The translations under genes and the position numbers were made by a program. From positions 100,483-164,482 of the forward strand of contig JAYSEK010000005.1 of NCBI GenBank assembly GCA_041913905.1: a stretch of DNA of 64,000 bases, in the 5' to 3' direction. The notes beneath the pieces were generated by a model, which did not search any database, had not been told where the DNA came from, and saw nothing but the letters and a program-made list of their open reading frames with translations. Origin of the DNA: Roseateles_B sp041913905. Its GTDB lineage: Bacteria > Pseudomonadota > Gammaproteobacteria > Burkholderiales > Burkholderiaceae_C. Shown here one piece after another: positions 47,280 through 57,229 of the stretch (its first letter is position 1; every line of letters begins with the position of its first letter).

Positions 47280-50200
47280 TCAGATCTGCGGATCGAAGCG
47301 CGTCCAGCGCCGCCGCCCGGCGCGCTTGGCGCGGTAGAGGGCCTGGTCCGCGTGACTCAGCAGCATCTCGGGCGTGCTGGCGTCGCTGGCCTGCATGGTG
47401 CTGCAGCCCAGGCTGAGGCTCACATGCGCGGCCGCGGCCGACTTGGCATGCGGGATCGCCAGCGCCTCGATGGCCTCCAGGCAGGCCTCGGCCAGGCGCT
47501 CCGCCGCCGCGGCATCGGTGTCCGGCAGCAGCAGGGCGAACTCCTCGCCGCCGTAGCGCGCCACCAGGTCGCTGCTGCGGCTGGCAACGCCCTGCAGCAG
47601 CTGGGCGACGGTCTTGATGCAGCGGTCGCCTTCGAGGTGGCCGTAGTGGTCGTTGAACTGCTTGAAGTGGTCGATGTCCAGCATCAGCAGGGACAGCGGC
47701 GTGCCGTGGCGCAGGCTGCGGCGCCACTCGATGGCCAGGCGCTCGTCAAAGGCGCGGCGGTTGGCGATGCCCGTCAGGCCGTCGCGCATGCTCATCTGGC
47801 GCAGCTCCTGGGTGCGGCGCTCGACCTTCTCCTCCAGCTGCTCGTACAGCCGCGCGTTCGCCAGCGAGATGGCGGCCTGTGAGCTCAGCAGTTCCAGGGT
47901 CTGCTGGTGGCGCGGCGTGAAGGCGTTTTCCAGCTGGCGGTTTTCCAGGTAGACCACGGCGATCAGCTTGCCCTGGTTGATCACGGGCAGGCACAGCACC
48001 GACTTGGGCTGGTGCTGGCTCAGGTAGCGGCTGTGGGCAAAGCGCTCGTCCTCGGCCGGGCGGTTCAGCAACTGCGTGCGGCGGCTCAGCTTGGTGTACT
48101 CGATCAGCCCACTGGGCAGCAGCGCGAGCGGCCCCTTGTTCAGTTCGTCCAGCGGCCGGCCGATGCGGCTGGAATCCATGCGGTGGCGCTCGTCCAGGCC
48201 GCCCACGACCTCGACCACCAGCCGGCCTTCGTCGTCCAGCACGATGGCGCCGCGCTCGGCGCCGGCGTTTTCCAGCAGCACGCCCAGCATCTGCGGCAGC
48301 AGGGCGTCGAGCTGGATTTCCTGGGTCAGCAGCTGGTTGGCCTTGAGCAATGAATGGAGATCCAGGCGGCTGATCTGGTCCAGGGAATCGCGGTAGAGCG
48401 GGCTGCTGCGGCTCTGGCTGCCTTGCTGGCCGCGCACACTGGAGAAGCTGATGCCCGGCCAGCTGGCTTCGAGCTGCCGGCATTTGACCGCCGCGCCCCA
48501 GCGCCGATAGTGGTAGTGCGCCTCGCGGATGAAGTTGCGCGCCAGCTGGTGCTGATGCTGCTCGGCCCAGAAGCGGGCGTACAGCTCATTGGCCAGCGCG
48601 GCGCAGGGCGTGAAACCGCTGGCCTGGGCCTGATCGATGGCGCGCGCATAGAGGTCCATGGCGCGCTTGTCTTCGCCCTCCACACGGGCCAGCTCGGCCG
48701 CGATCAGCAGCTGCTTGTGCCGGAAATTGGCCTCGCCATGCCCGGCCCAGGTCTCGAAGCGGCGCAGCAGCTGGCGGGCGACCTCCTGCGGCGACGCCAG
48801 CTCGGAAAAGCCCGCACGCAGATGGCCCAGCGCCGAGTAGAAGAAGCCTTCGACCATGGACGGGCCGTCCGGCAGGCATTGCCCGATCATGGGCTGCAGG
48901 GGCAGGGCCTGGCGCCAGCCGGGGGCATCGTCCATCAGGTAGCTGTGACGCAGCCGTGCGGCCACCACCAGCGCCAGCGGAATGCTGGGCCGCAGGGGCT
49001 CGGCCTGCAGGAGTTCGCTGCTGCGGCAGCTGTCGGTGTCGAAGCTCAGCGGGCTTTGCGTCCGCCCCGTCAAGGCCAGCAAGGGCTGCAGCACGCCGTG
49101 GCGCAGCATGGCCACGGTGGCCGGCTGCCGTGTCTTGTGCAGGAACTTCAGGCCGCGCTCGCAGGCCAGCTCCAGCGTGTCCAGGGGCGTGCCCAGCGCA
49201 AAGTGGTTGACGGCGCTGAGCAGGGCGCAATAGCCCGCGGCCACGGGGTTGGCACCGCTCTGGCCCAGTTCCCAGCCCAGCTCGACCTGCTCGATGGCCG
49301 GCGCCAGCGGTTCGCACCAGTGCTGGTAGAAGGTGCTGAAGTACTGGTAGACCGTGATGCGGAAGTAGACGGCGCCGCGCTTTTCGGCCAGTTCGAGGGC
49401 CAGGCGGCCCAGCGCGTAGCACTCGGGATAGGGCCGCTGCATCACCGAGCGCGAGGTCATGTGCGCCACGTAGGCGATGCAGCTGAGGTCACTCTGGCCA
49501 TGCCGGAGCGTGGTGCTCATCATGCGGCAGGTGTTCAGCACGAAGGCCGCAAAGAGACCCACCTGGTAGGACGAGTAGGCCAGGGCCATGCCCAGGCGCA
49601 TTTCCAGCAGCGCCAGCGGGTTCTGCATTTCCGGGGCGCGCAGGATGGCGTCCTCGCCCTGCTCGGCCAGCAGCTGCTCGGTGCTGGCGAACTCGGTGGG
49701 GAACAGGGCCTGGGCCTCTTCCTCGGTACTTGGGAAGGGCCGGCCGATCTCGGCCAGGGCCTTCAGCACGACGCCGACGGCATCGGCGAAGCGCCCCTGC
49801 GTGTGGTACTGCTGGGCCTGCACCAGGCCCAGCTGGGCGCGGCCCGCGGCGCTGGGGCAGGCGGCCATGGCGCGCGGATAGAGCTGTTCGGCGGCGTGGA
49901 AATTGCCGGCCAGGTACTCGGCCTCGGCCAGCTCCAGGTACAGGCTGAGGGTGGCTTCGGGATCCTCCTGCCAGGCGTCATCGGCCAGCAGCGCATGGGC
50001 ATGGCGCAGGAAGTCCACGGCCGTTGCATGGGCTGATGCGGCCTTGGCACGCAGGCCGGCACGCACATTGAGCTGCCGCAGCGTGGCCAGCTCGGCGCGT
50101 TCGCTGATCAGTCCGCGCCCGGCATTGAGGCAGGCCAGAATGCTGAAGAGGCGCTGCTCGCGCTGCGCTTCGTCGCTGGCGGCCAGCAGGCGCCGGCCGC

Positions 50201-52304
50201 AGCGCAGCTGCAGCGCGGCCAGCTCATGCATGGGGGTCAGGTCATGCGCGGCCTGCTGGACACGGTCATGCAGGAAACGGTAGCGGGCCTCGGCCAGCAG
50301 CGCGGGGGTGCCGGTGAACTTGTAGCCCTCGTCCAGGGGAAGCACCAGGCTGGCCTGCAGCGCCGGCCACAGCGCACGCGCGCAGGGCTCGCTGTCCAGC
50401 CCGCTGACGGCCATCAGCTCGCTGAGCGAGAAACTCTCGCCCAGGTGCGCCGCCTTGGCCAGCAGGCGCTGCGTCAGCGGCGCGAGGCTGCGCATGCCCT
50501 CGAGCACCAGGGCCACGACGTTGTCCGTCATGTCGCGCTGGCGGATGCGGTCCATGTCCCAGGTCCAGCGGCCGCTGCGGCGCTCGTAGCGCAGGTCGCC
50601 CATGGCATGGAGCCGGCGCAGGAACTGGTTCAGGAAGAAGGGATTGCCGTGGGTCTTCTCCAGGCACAGCGCCGTCAGGGCGTCAATCTCGGCAAGTCCG
50701 CAGTGCAGGCTGTCGGCGATCAGCTGCGCGACGTGCTCGGGCTGCAGGTGGTCCAGCTGCAGACGGCTGGGGCTGGCCTGGCCGGCCTGGCGCAGGCTCA
50801 TGAGCATCTGCTGCAGCGGGTGGCCGTCGTCCACCTCCTTGTCGCGGTAGGCGCCCACCATGAGCAGGCAGCAGTGGCCGTCGGGGTCGCTCAGCAGGTG
50901 CTGCAACAGGCGCAGGCTGGGCCCGTCCACCCACTGCAGGTCGTCCAGGAACAAGGCCAGCGGATGGGCGCTGCTGGCCAGCGCGCGCGTGAAGGCGGCG
51001 AAGGCGAAATGAAAGCGCTGCTCGTTCTCGGCCGCAGGCAGCAGGGGCAGCGCAGGGATGTCGCCGATCAGCAGACTCAGCTGCGGCAGCAGCGCGGCGA
51101 CGGCACCGGCGGTGTCGCCCAGGGCCTGGCGCAAGGTCTCGCGCCAATAGCCGCGCCGGTCCTCGCCTTCGGAGGCCAGCAGCTCGACGAAGGGTTGGAA
51201 GGCCTGGCTCAGCGCCGCATAGGGCTCGTTGCGCCGGTATTGGTCGCATTTGCCGCGCAGGAAGTAGCCGCGCCGGGCCAGGACCGGCCGGTGCAGCTCG
51301 GCCACCAGGGCGGTCTTGCCGATGCCCGACGCACCGCTGACCAGCAGCAGCTCGGCCTGGCCGGCGCAGGCGCGGTCGAAGGCGCCAAGCATGGCCGCGA
51401 CCTCGGCCTCGCGCCCGTACAGCTTCTGGGCGATGCAGAAGCGCTCCGGCGTGTCATGCCGGCCCAGCTCGAAGCCGTCGATGCGGCGCTTGTCGGACCA
51501 GTCGCGCGCGCAGCGTTCCAGATCCTGCAGCAGGCCATAGCTGCTCTGGTAGCGCTCGTCCGGGTATTTGGCCAGCAGCTTCTGCACCAGCAGCGACAGG
51601 GGCTCGGGAATGCTGTCGTCCAGCAGGTGCAGGGGCGTAGGCATCAAGGCCAGCTGGGCGTGCAGCAGGGCCATGGGGTCGCTCTGCTGGAAGGGGCGCT
51701 GGCCTGCGAAGAGTTCGTACAGGGTGACGCCCAGCGAGTAGAAATCGCTGCGGTAGTCCACCTCCAGGCTGGTGCGGCCGGTCTGCTCCGGCGAGATGTA
51801 GTCTAGCGTGCCGCGCAGGCCCGGGCCGGACAGCGCCTCCTCGCGGTCCAGCGCGGAGGACAGCGCGAAATCGCAGAGCTTGATCCGCATCTGGCGCAGG
51901 TCCACCAGGACGTTCTTGGGGGCGATGTCGCCGTGGATCAGGCGGTGCGCATGCACGTCGCTGAGCGCGCGGCACAGCTGCAGGGCCAGGCCCAGTTTTT
52001 CGCCGAGGTCCAGGTGCCGGCCTTCGATCAGCTGGGCCAGGCTGCTGCTGGCGAAGGCCTCCATGGCCAGCACCAGCTTGCGGCCGTCCTGATGCAGTGC
52101 ATGGGCCTTGATGACCCACTCGGAGTCGATGGACTGCAGGGTCTGGTACTCATGCCGCCAGCGCGCCAGCAGCTCCGGCGCAGGTTGCTCGCTGTCCGGG
52201 TACTTCAGGACGACGCGCTCGCCATCCGGCGCCACGGCCGCGGCCACGACGGTGTCGGCATTGGCATAGATGATGTCGGTCTGGCGATAGCCGGCAATGA
52301 GCAT
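47280..52304 (-). CDS. Serine/threonine kinase - AAA ATPase - GAF - GGDEF signalling protein
   Basis: This ~1674-residue multidomain protein has a protein-kinase domain (residues ~1-275): Lys in VVLKYPD, catalytic loop HGDIAPKN and YISPEQTGRT. The Mg-binding motif is DFA instead of DFG. An AAA_16-type ATPase follows (Walker A GASGIGKTA, Walker B LALFLDDLQWVD), then a long helical, TPR-like region. A GAF domain (~1340-1490) precedes a diguanylate cyclase domain with GGEEF in YGGEEFALLLP. It likely links phosphorylation and ATP-driven sensing to cyclic di-GMP production. The ATG at 52304 starts the kinase fold in register with relatives; a GTG at 52364 is also possible. No clear partner gene is adjacent. 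Confidence 0.88.
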   Translation of the reverse strand: MLIAGYRQTDIIYANADTVVAAAVAPDGERVVLKYPDSEQPAPELLARWRHEYQTLQSIDSEWVIKAHALHQDGRKLVLAMEAFASSSLAQLIEGRHLDLGEKLGLALQLCRALSDVHAHRLIHGDIAPKNVLVDLRQMRIKLCDFALSSALDREEALSGPGLRGTLDYISPEQTGRTSLEVDYRSDFYSLGVTLYELFAGQRPFQQSDPMALLHAQLALMPTPLHLLDDSIPEPLSLLVQKLLAKYPDERYQSSYGLLQDLERCARDWSDKRRIDGFELGRHDTPERFCIAQKLYGREAEVAAMLGAFDRACAGQAELLLVSGASGIGKTALVAELHRPVLARRGYFLRGKCDQYRRNEPYAALSQAFQPFVELLASEGEDRRGYWRETLRQALGDTAGAVAALLPQLSLLIGDIPALPLLPAAENEQRFHFAFAAFTRALASSAHPLALFLDDLQWVDGPSLRLLQHLLSDPDGHCCLLMVGAYRDKEVDDGHPLQQMLMSLRQAGQASPSRLQLDHLQPEHVAQLIADSLHCGLAEIDALTALCLEKTHGNPFFLNQFLRRLHAMGDLRYERRSGRWTWDMDRIRQRDMTDNVVALVLEGMRSLAPLTQRLLAKAAHLGESFSLSELMAVSGLDSEPCARALWPALQASLVLPLDEGYKFTGTPALLAEARYRFLHDRVQQAAHDLTPMHELAALQLRCGRRLLAASDEAQREQRLFSILACLNAGRGLISERAELATLRQLNVRAGLRAKAASAHATAVDFLRHAHALLADDAWQEDPEATLSLYLELAEAEYLAGNFHAAEQLYPRAMAACPSAAGRAQLGLVQAQQYHTQGRFADAVGVVLKALAEIGRPFPSTEEEAQALFPTEFASTEQLLAEQGEDAILRAPEMQNPLALLEMRLGMALAYSSYQVGLFAAFVLNTCRMMSTTLRHGQSDLSCIAYVAHMTSRSVMQRPYPECYALGRLALELAEKRGAVYFRITVYQYFSTFYQHWCEPLAPAIEQVELGWELGQSGANPVAAGYCALLSAVNHFALGTPLDTLELACERGLKFLHKTRQPATVAMLRHGVLQPLLALTGRTQSPLSFDTDSCRSSELLQAEPLRPSIPLALVVAARLRHSYLMDDAPGWRQALPLQPMIGQCLPDGPSMVEGFFYSALGHLRAGFSELASPQEVARQLLRRFETWAGHGEANFRHKQLLIAAELARVEGEDKRAMDLYARAIDQAQASGFTPCAALANELYARFWAEQHQHQLARNFIREAHYHYRRWGAAVKCRQLEASWPGISFSSVRGQQGSQSRSSPLYRDSLDQISRLDLHSLLKANQLLTQEIQLDALLPQMLGVLLENAGAERGAIVLDDEGRLVVEVVGGLDERHRMDSSRIGRPLDELNKGPLALLPSGLIEYTKLSRRTQLLNRPAEDERFAHSRYLSQHQPKSVLCLPVINQGKLIAVVYLENRQLENAFTPRHQQTLELLSSQAAISLANARLYEQLEEKVERRTQELRQMSMRDGLTGIANRRAFDERLAIEWRRSLRHGTPLSLLMLDIDHFKQFNDHYGHLEGDRCIKTVAQLLQGVASRSSDLVARYGGEEFALLLPDTDAAAAERLAEACLEAIEALAIPHAKSAAAAHVSLSLGCSTMQASDASTPEMLLSHADQALYRAKRAGRRRWTRFDPQI

Positions 52305-52513
52305 CGAGTCGAGGAGGGGGAGCCTGGAAGGGAGGCCGCCCGGGCTCCTCCTGGCAGAAGGCACCGGGCGCGTGACGACAGCCGACAGAGTGTCGCAAAT
52401 GCTTGATGACAGTCAGCAGGAAAACACCGATGGAGTTCGGGGCTTCCTGGGGAAAAGGCGACAAATTCCCAGCCTGCCCGGCATGGGCTGCACGCCTGGG
52501 ATTCGCCGCCGGC

Positions 52514-54448
52514 TCATGGGCGCTGCAGCAGCCACAGCAGCAGCAGGCATAGCGCCAGGCCCCACGCTGGGCGGGACTGCACGGGCTGCGCGTCACCACG
52601 CACTGATCCGGCACTGAAGCGCCCGCGACGCTGTGCGGCCGCCCAGCGCAGGAACTGCGCCAGGGTCTCGGCGCCTTCGCGCCCGGCGAGGGGCGGCGTC
52701 AGGCGCGTGTCGCGGCCCCTGCCGGGCCAGCGGGTGTACAGGGCATGGAAGTCCTCCTGCCATCCGGCATGCTGGCGGCTGTGGTGCAGGCGGTGGAACA
52801 GTGGGTCCAGGGCCGAGGCCGGCAGCGAGGCGCGGTGCATCCAGAGCCAGGATCGGCGGACCAGCACCAGGCCGTCGTCCCGGACCTGCAGCGTCCAGCG
52901 CCGCGTCAGCCCGTGCAGGCCCAGGGCCAGCAGCAGGACCAGCCCCAGCAGCGACGGCAGGCCGGGGTCGCCACCGCGCCGAGCGATGGCCAGGCCACCG
53001 AACAGCAGCAGCGACAGCAGACCTGCCCAGCGCCAGCCCTTCTGACCGAATTCCAGCAGGCCGGCGTCGCGGTGCTCGCTCCAGCGGACGCCCTCTGGCA
53101 GGGGTGGTGCGTCGGCGGGCGCCGGCTGTGCCGGGATGGCTTCATCCTTCGCCGGTCCGGTCCGGCGAGCGAAGCGGTCGGGCGGCATGGCGGCGTCCTC
53201 GCACCGGGTCTGGGCGCGTGCAGCGTCCGGCTCCGCGGCGCGCACCGGTACGTCATAGTCCAGCAGCACCGACCCCTGCGGCGTGCGCAGGCTCAGGCGC
53301 CAGTCCACCCGCTCGCCGGACCGCTGGCTGCCGTCGGGCGGGGCATCGACGGGAATCTCGAAACTCGCCTGCAGGCGCAGGCCGGCCGGGCCCCGGTCGA
53401 GCAGCCTCGCAGGCTGCTCGATGCACTGGACCTCGCGCTCGGACGATCCCGAGCTGCTCTCGTCGACCCGGTACTGGCTCAACCGCCAGTGCGGTGCCGG
53501 ACGGCTCTGGAAGGCCGCTGCCGCGCGGCGCGAGAGCTGCAGCTCCAGTGCCATGGGCTGCCCGGCGCGCGGCCGGGCCGGGCGGATGCGCAGGCGTGAT
53601 CCGCCGTAGCGCCAGGCCCGCCAGGTCTGCCGCAGAGCTCCCCAGAGCAGGGCAAGGCCCACTGCGACGAAGAGCGAGCAGAACAGCCAGAGCCAGATGG
53701 GCGCCCGACTGTCCAGGAATATGCCGGCCAGCGGAAAGGCGATGCCGCACCAGAAGAGGGTGAAGAACCAGAGGAACAGCGCGCCGCGCCGTGGCCTCAG
53801 CTCGGTCGCGGCCAGCCTCGGAAGTTCGCCGGCGTGAGCCGGGTCGGAAGAGGCGGTGTCGTCGCCTGCCGCCCCGCCTTGCGTCCGTAAGGCCCGCCAG
53901 CAGCTGGCCAGAGCAGCCAGCCCGACCAGGGGAAAGACCAGGGCGAAAGGCGCCATCACCAGGAGCAGACGCCAGCGGATCTGCCGGTCCAGCACGGCCC
54001 GGTGCGGCTTCGCCGGGTCAACCCAGGCCAGCAGCCGGGGGCCGCCTTCGCGGGCCGCCTGCAGGCGTTCATGCCAGCGCTCGTGCCAGTCGTCCAGGTT
54101 GTCGCTGCCCGCGCCCATGTCCAGGCCGATGCGCTGGGCCTCGTAGTGTTCGCCGCCGAAGGTGTAGCGGTAACGGGTCCGCACGGCGTGGACCGTGCCG
54201 CCCTCGCTGCCCGGGCGCTCCTCCAGGCTGGCCTCCAGCACCTCGACAGGGACGGGTTGCCAGCCGCGCACCTCCCAGGCCGCATACAGCATGAGTCCCA
54301 TCGGTCGCAGTCCGATCAGCAGCCCCGCCACGATGAAGCAAAGGCCAAAGAGCAGGCCGAGGAGGACGCCGACGATCCGCGCTGCCGGGCCGGTCTTGGC
54401 AGGGCCCTCGCTGCCGTCCCGCCCATTCTTCTTGTTGTTCTTGAGCAT
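52514..54448 (-). CDS. DUF3592 membrane protein
   Basis: This 644-residue protein has about six hydrophobic segments in three clusters (residues ~22-55, ~155-180, ~225-285) and others after residue 470. A DUF3592-like segment (WQPVPVEVLEASLEER to YRYTFGGEHYEAQRIG) follows the first membrane helices. A soluble beta-rich domain lies in the middle. Function unknown; such proteins are found in envelopes of proteobacteria. The ATG at 54448 is chosen because the hydrophilic start MLKNNKKNGRDG precedes the first helix. It is transcribed in the same direction as the kinase protein, after the terminator of acnB. Confidence 0.75.
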   Translation of the reverse strand: MLKNNKKNGRDGSEGPAKTGPAARIVGVLLGLLFGLCFIVAGLLIGLRPMGLMLYAAWEVRGWQPVPVEVLEASLEERPGSEGGTVHAVRTRYRYTFGGEHYEAQRIGLDMGAGSDNLDDWHERWHERLQAAREGGPRLLAWVDPAKPHRAVLDRQIRWRLLLVMAPFALVFPLVGLAALASCWRALRTQGGAAGDDTASSDPAHAGELPRLAATELRPRRGALFLWFFTLFWCGIAFPLAGIFLDSRAPIWLWLFCSLFVAVGLALLWGALRQTWRAWRYGGSRLRIRPARPRAGQPMALELQLSRRAAAAFQSRPAPHWRLSQYRVDESSSGSSEREVQCIEQPARLLDRGPAGLRLQASFEIPVDAPPDGSQRSGERVDWRLSLRTPQGSVLLDYDVPVRAAEPDAARAQTRCEDAAMPPDRFARRTGPAKDEAIPAQPAPADAPPLPEGVRWSEHRDAGLLEFGQKGWRWAGLLSLLLFGGLAIARRGGDPGLPSLLGLVLLLALGLHGLTRRWTLQVRDDGLVLVRRSWLWMHRASLPASALDPLFHRLHHSRQHAGWQEDFHALYTRWPGRGRDTRLTPPLAGREGAETLAQFLRWAAAQRRGRFSAGSVRGDAQPVQSRPAWGLALCLLLLWLLQRP

Positions 54449-54514
54449 GCCGGCAGCATAGCAAGCCGGTTTCGCCGCGCCCATGACGGTTTGATGACCT
54501 GTGCGCGGCAGCCC

Positions 54515-54556
54515 ACAAACAAGAACACCCTGGCTGCCGGTGGGCAGGCCAGGGTG
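54515..54556 (-). terminator. Rho-independent terminator of acnB
   Basis: CACCCTGGC (54526-54534) pairs with GCCAGGGTG (54548-54556). Read on the minus strand, the stem is followed by a T-rich TTCTTGTTTGTG. It lies about 45 bases beyond the acnB stop. Confidence 0.8.
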
Positions 54557-54601
54557 CGGGCCGGGCGTCGACCGCCGTTCAGCGGCCGGGCCTCAGATCA
54601 C

Positions 54602-57193
54602 TCAGACGCTGACGCTCTTGGCGGTGTCGGCGTATTCCTCGATCTGGTCGAAGTTCATGTACTTGTAGATGCTGGCGGCATCCTTGTTCACGATGCCCAC
54701 GGCCTCGTGGTACTCGGCCACGGTCGGGATGCGACCCAGCTTGGAGCACACGGCGGCCAGTTCGGCCGAGCCCAGGAACACGTTGGTGTTCTTGCCCAGG
54801 CGGTTGGGGAAGTTGCGGGTCGAGGTGGACATCACCGTCGCGCCTTCGCGCACCTGGGCCTGGTTGCCCATGCACAGCGAGCAGCCCGGCATTTCGGTGC
54901 GGGCGCCGGCCGTGCCGAAGGTGGCGTAGTGGCCTTCCTTGATCAGCTCGTTCTGGTCCATCTTGGTCGGCGGGGCGACCCACAGCTTGACCGGGATGTC
55001 GCGGGCGCCACCCAGGACCTTCGCGGCCGCACGGAAGTGACCGATGTTGGTCATGCAGGAACCGATGAAGGCTTCATCGATCTTGGTGCCGGCGACTTCG
55101 GACATGAACTTGGCGTCGTCCGGATCGTTGGGGCAGCAGACGATGGGCTCCTTGATGTCGGCCAGGTCGATCTCGATCACGGCGGCGTACTCGGCGTCCT
55201 TGTCGGCTTCCAGCAGGTCCGGCTTGGCCAGCCAGGCTTCCACGGCCTTGATGCGGCGCTCCAGCGTGCGCTTGTCCTGGTAGCCGTCGGCGATCATGTT
55301 CTTCATCAGGACGATGTTGGAGGTCAGGTACTCCTTGATCGGTTCCGGATTCAGCTTGATCGTGCAGCCGGCGGCGGAGCGCTCGGCCGAGGCGTCGGAC
55401 AGCTCGAAAGCCTGTTCCACCTTCAGGTCGGGCAGACCTTCGATTTCCAGGATGCGGCCCGAGAAGATGTTCTTCTTGCCCTTCTTCTCGACGGTCAGCA
55501 GGCCGGCCTTGATCGCATACAGCGGGATGGCATGCACCAGGTCACGCAGGGTGACGCCCGGCTGCATCTGGCCCTTGAAGCGCACCAGCACCGATTCCGG
55601 CATGTCCAGCGGCATCACGCCGGTGGCGGCGCCGAAGGCGACAAGACCTGACCCCGCAGGGAAGGAGATGCCGATGGGGAAGCGGGTGTGGGAGTCGCCG
55701 CCGGTGCCGACGGTGTCGGGCAGCAGCAGGCGGTTCAGCCAGCTGTGGATCACGCCGTCGCCCGGACGCAGGGCCACGCCGCCGCGGTTGCTGATGAAGG
55801 TGGGCAGCTCGCGGTGCATCTTCACGTCCACGGCCTTGGGATAGGCGGCGGTGTGGCAGAAGGACTGCATGACCAGGTCGGCCGAGAAGCCCAGGCAGGC
55901 CAGGTCCTTCAGCTCGTCGCGGGTCATCGGGCCGGTGGTGTCCTGCGAGCCGACGGTGGTCATCTTGGGCTCGCAATAGGTGCCGGGACGCACGCCCTTG
56001 CCCTCGGGCAGGCCGCAGGCGCGGCCGACCATCTTCTGGGCGAGGGTGAAGCCACGGCCAGAGTCCACCGGCGCCTTGGGCAGACGGAACAGGGTGGAGG
56101 CGGGCAGGCCCAGGAACTCGCGAGCCTTGCCGGTCAGGCTGCGGCCGATGATCAGGTTGATGCGGCCGCCGGCGCGCACTTCGTCCAGCAGCACTTCGCT
56201 CTTGAGGGCGAAGTTGGCCACCACGACGCCGTTCTTCTCGAGCTTGCCGTCGTAGGGATAGACGTCGATCACGTCACCCATTTCCAGGGCGCTGACGTCC
56301 ACCTCGATGGGCAGCGAGCCGGAGTCTTCCTGCGTGTTGAAGAAGATGGGGGCGATCTTGCCGCCCAGGGTCACGCCGCCGAAGCGCTTGTTGGGCACGA
56401 AGGGGATGTCTTCGCCGGTGGCCCAGATCACGCTGTTGGTGGCGGACTTGCGCGAGGAGCCCGTGCCGACCACATCACCCACGTAGGCGACCAGATGGCC
56501 CTTCTTCTTCAGATCCTCGATGAACTGGATGGGGCCGCGCTTGCCGTCTTCCTCGGGCTTGAAGGCTGCGTCGGGACGCGTGTTCTTCAGCATCGCCAGG
56601 TAGTGCAGCGGGATGTCCGGGCGGCTCCAGGCGTCGGGCGCGGGCGAGAGGTCGTCGGTGTTGGTCTCGCCGGGCACCTTGAAGACGGTGACGGTGATCT
56701 TCTGGGCGACTTCGGGGCGCGAGGTGAACCATTCGGCGTCGGCCCAGCTCTGCATCACGGCCTTGGCGTGGGCATTGCCCGCCTTGACCTTCTCGGCGAC
56801 GTCATGGAAGGCGTCGAACATCAGCAGGGTCTTCTTCAGGCCGGTGGCGGCGACTTCGGCAACGGCCGCGTCGTCCAGCAGGTCGATCAGCGGCTTGACG
56901 TTGTAGCCGCCGACCATGGTGCCCAGCAGCTCGGTGGCCTTTGCCTTGGAGATCAGGCCGACGGCGATGTCACCATGGGCCACGGCAGCCAGGAAGCTGG
57001 CCTTGACCTTGGCGGCGTCGTCCACGCCCGGCGGCACGCGGTGGGTCAGCAGCTCGACCAGGAAGGCCTCTTCACCGGCCGGCGGGTTCTTGATCAGCTC
57101 GATCAGCTCGGCCACCTGCTTGGCGTCGAGGGGCAGGGGCGGAATGCCCAGCGCGGCGCGCTCGGCGGTGTGTTGGCGGTAGGCAGTCAGCAT
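54602..57193 (-). CDS. acnB: Aconitate hydratase B
   Basis: This 863-residue AcnB has the HEAT-like N-terminal domain starting MLTAYRQHTAERAALGIPPLPLD, then the swivel and catalytic domains. Iron-sulfur cluster cysteines sit in FIGSCMTNIGHF and GCSLCMGNQAQV. FPAGSGLVAFGAATGVMPLDMPES is conserved in AcnB. It isomerises citrate and isocitrate in the TCA cycle and may also act as a methylisocitrate-forming hydratase. The ATG at 57193 has a GGAG box six bases away; a TTG at 57211 is in frame. A dispersed-motif copy (55642-55655) encodes AGSGLVA with TCA, GGT and CTT codons. Confidence 0.97.
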   Translation of the reverse strand: MLTAYRQHTAERAALGIPPLPLDAKQVAELIELIKNPPAGEEAFLVELLTHRVPPGVDDAAKVKASFLAAVAHGDIAVGLISKAKATELLGTMVGGYNVKPLIDLLDDAAVAEVAATGLKKTLLMFDAFHDVAEKVKAGNAHAKAVMQSWADAEWFTSRPEVAQKITVTVFKVPGETNTDDLSPAPDAWSRPDIPLHYLAMLKNTRPDAAFKPEEDGKRGPIQFIEDLKKKGHLVAYVGDVVGTGSSRKSATNSVIWATGEDIPFVPNKRFGGVTLGGKIAPIFFNTQEDSGSLPIEVDVSALEMGDVIDVYPYDGKLEKNGVVVANFALKSEVLLDEVRAGGRINLIIGRSLTGKAREFLGLPASTLFRLPKAPVDSGRGFTLAQKMVGRACGLPEGKGVRPGTYCEPKMTTVGSQDTTGPMTRDELKDLACLGFSADLVMQSFCHTAAYPKAVDVKMHRELPTFISNRGGVALRPGDGVIHSWLNRLLLPDTVGTGGDSHTRFPIGISFPAGSGLVAFGAATGVMPLDMPESVLVRFKGQMQPGVTLRDLVHAIPLYAIKAGLLTVEKKGKKNIFSGRILEIEGLPDLKVEQAFELSDASAERSAAGCTIKLNPEPIKEYLTSNIVLMKNMIADGYQDKRTLERRIKAVEAWLAKPDLLEADKDAEYAAVIEIDLADIKEPIVCCPNDPDDAKFMSEVAGTKIDEAFIGSCMTNIGHFRAAAKVLGGARDIPVKLWVAPPTKMDQNELIKEGHYATFGTAGARTEMPGCSLCMGNQAQVREGATVMSTSTRNFPNRLGKNTNVFLGSAELAAVCSKLGRIPTVAEYHEAVGIVNKDAASIYKYMNFDQIEEYADTAKSVSV
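55642..55655 (-). repeat. Dispersed motif GGGGTCAGGTCTTG copy in acnB
   Basis: This copy reads on the coding strand of acnB as GSGLV with codons TCA-GGT-CTT. The protein motif is conserved in AcnB but the codons are scarce here, so the DNA sequence rather than the protein seems selected. Confidence 0.7.
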
Positions 57194-57229
57194 GGGGGAC
57201 TCCAGGGACAAGAAAAGGAAGACGACTCT

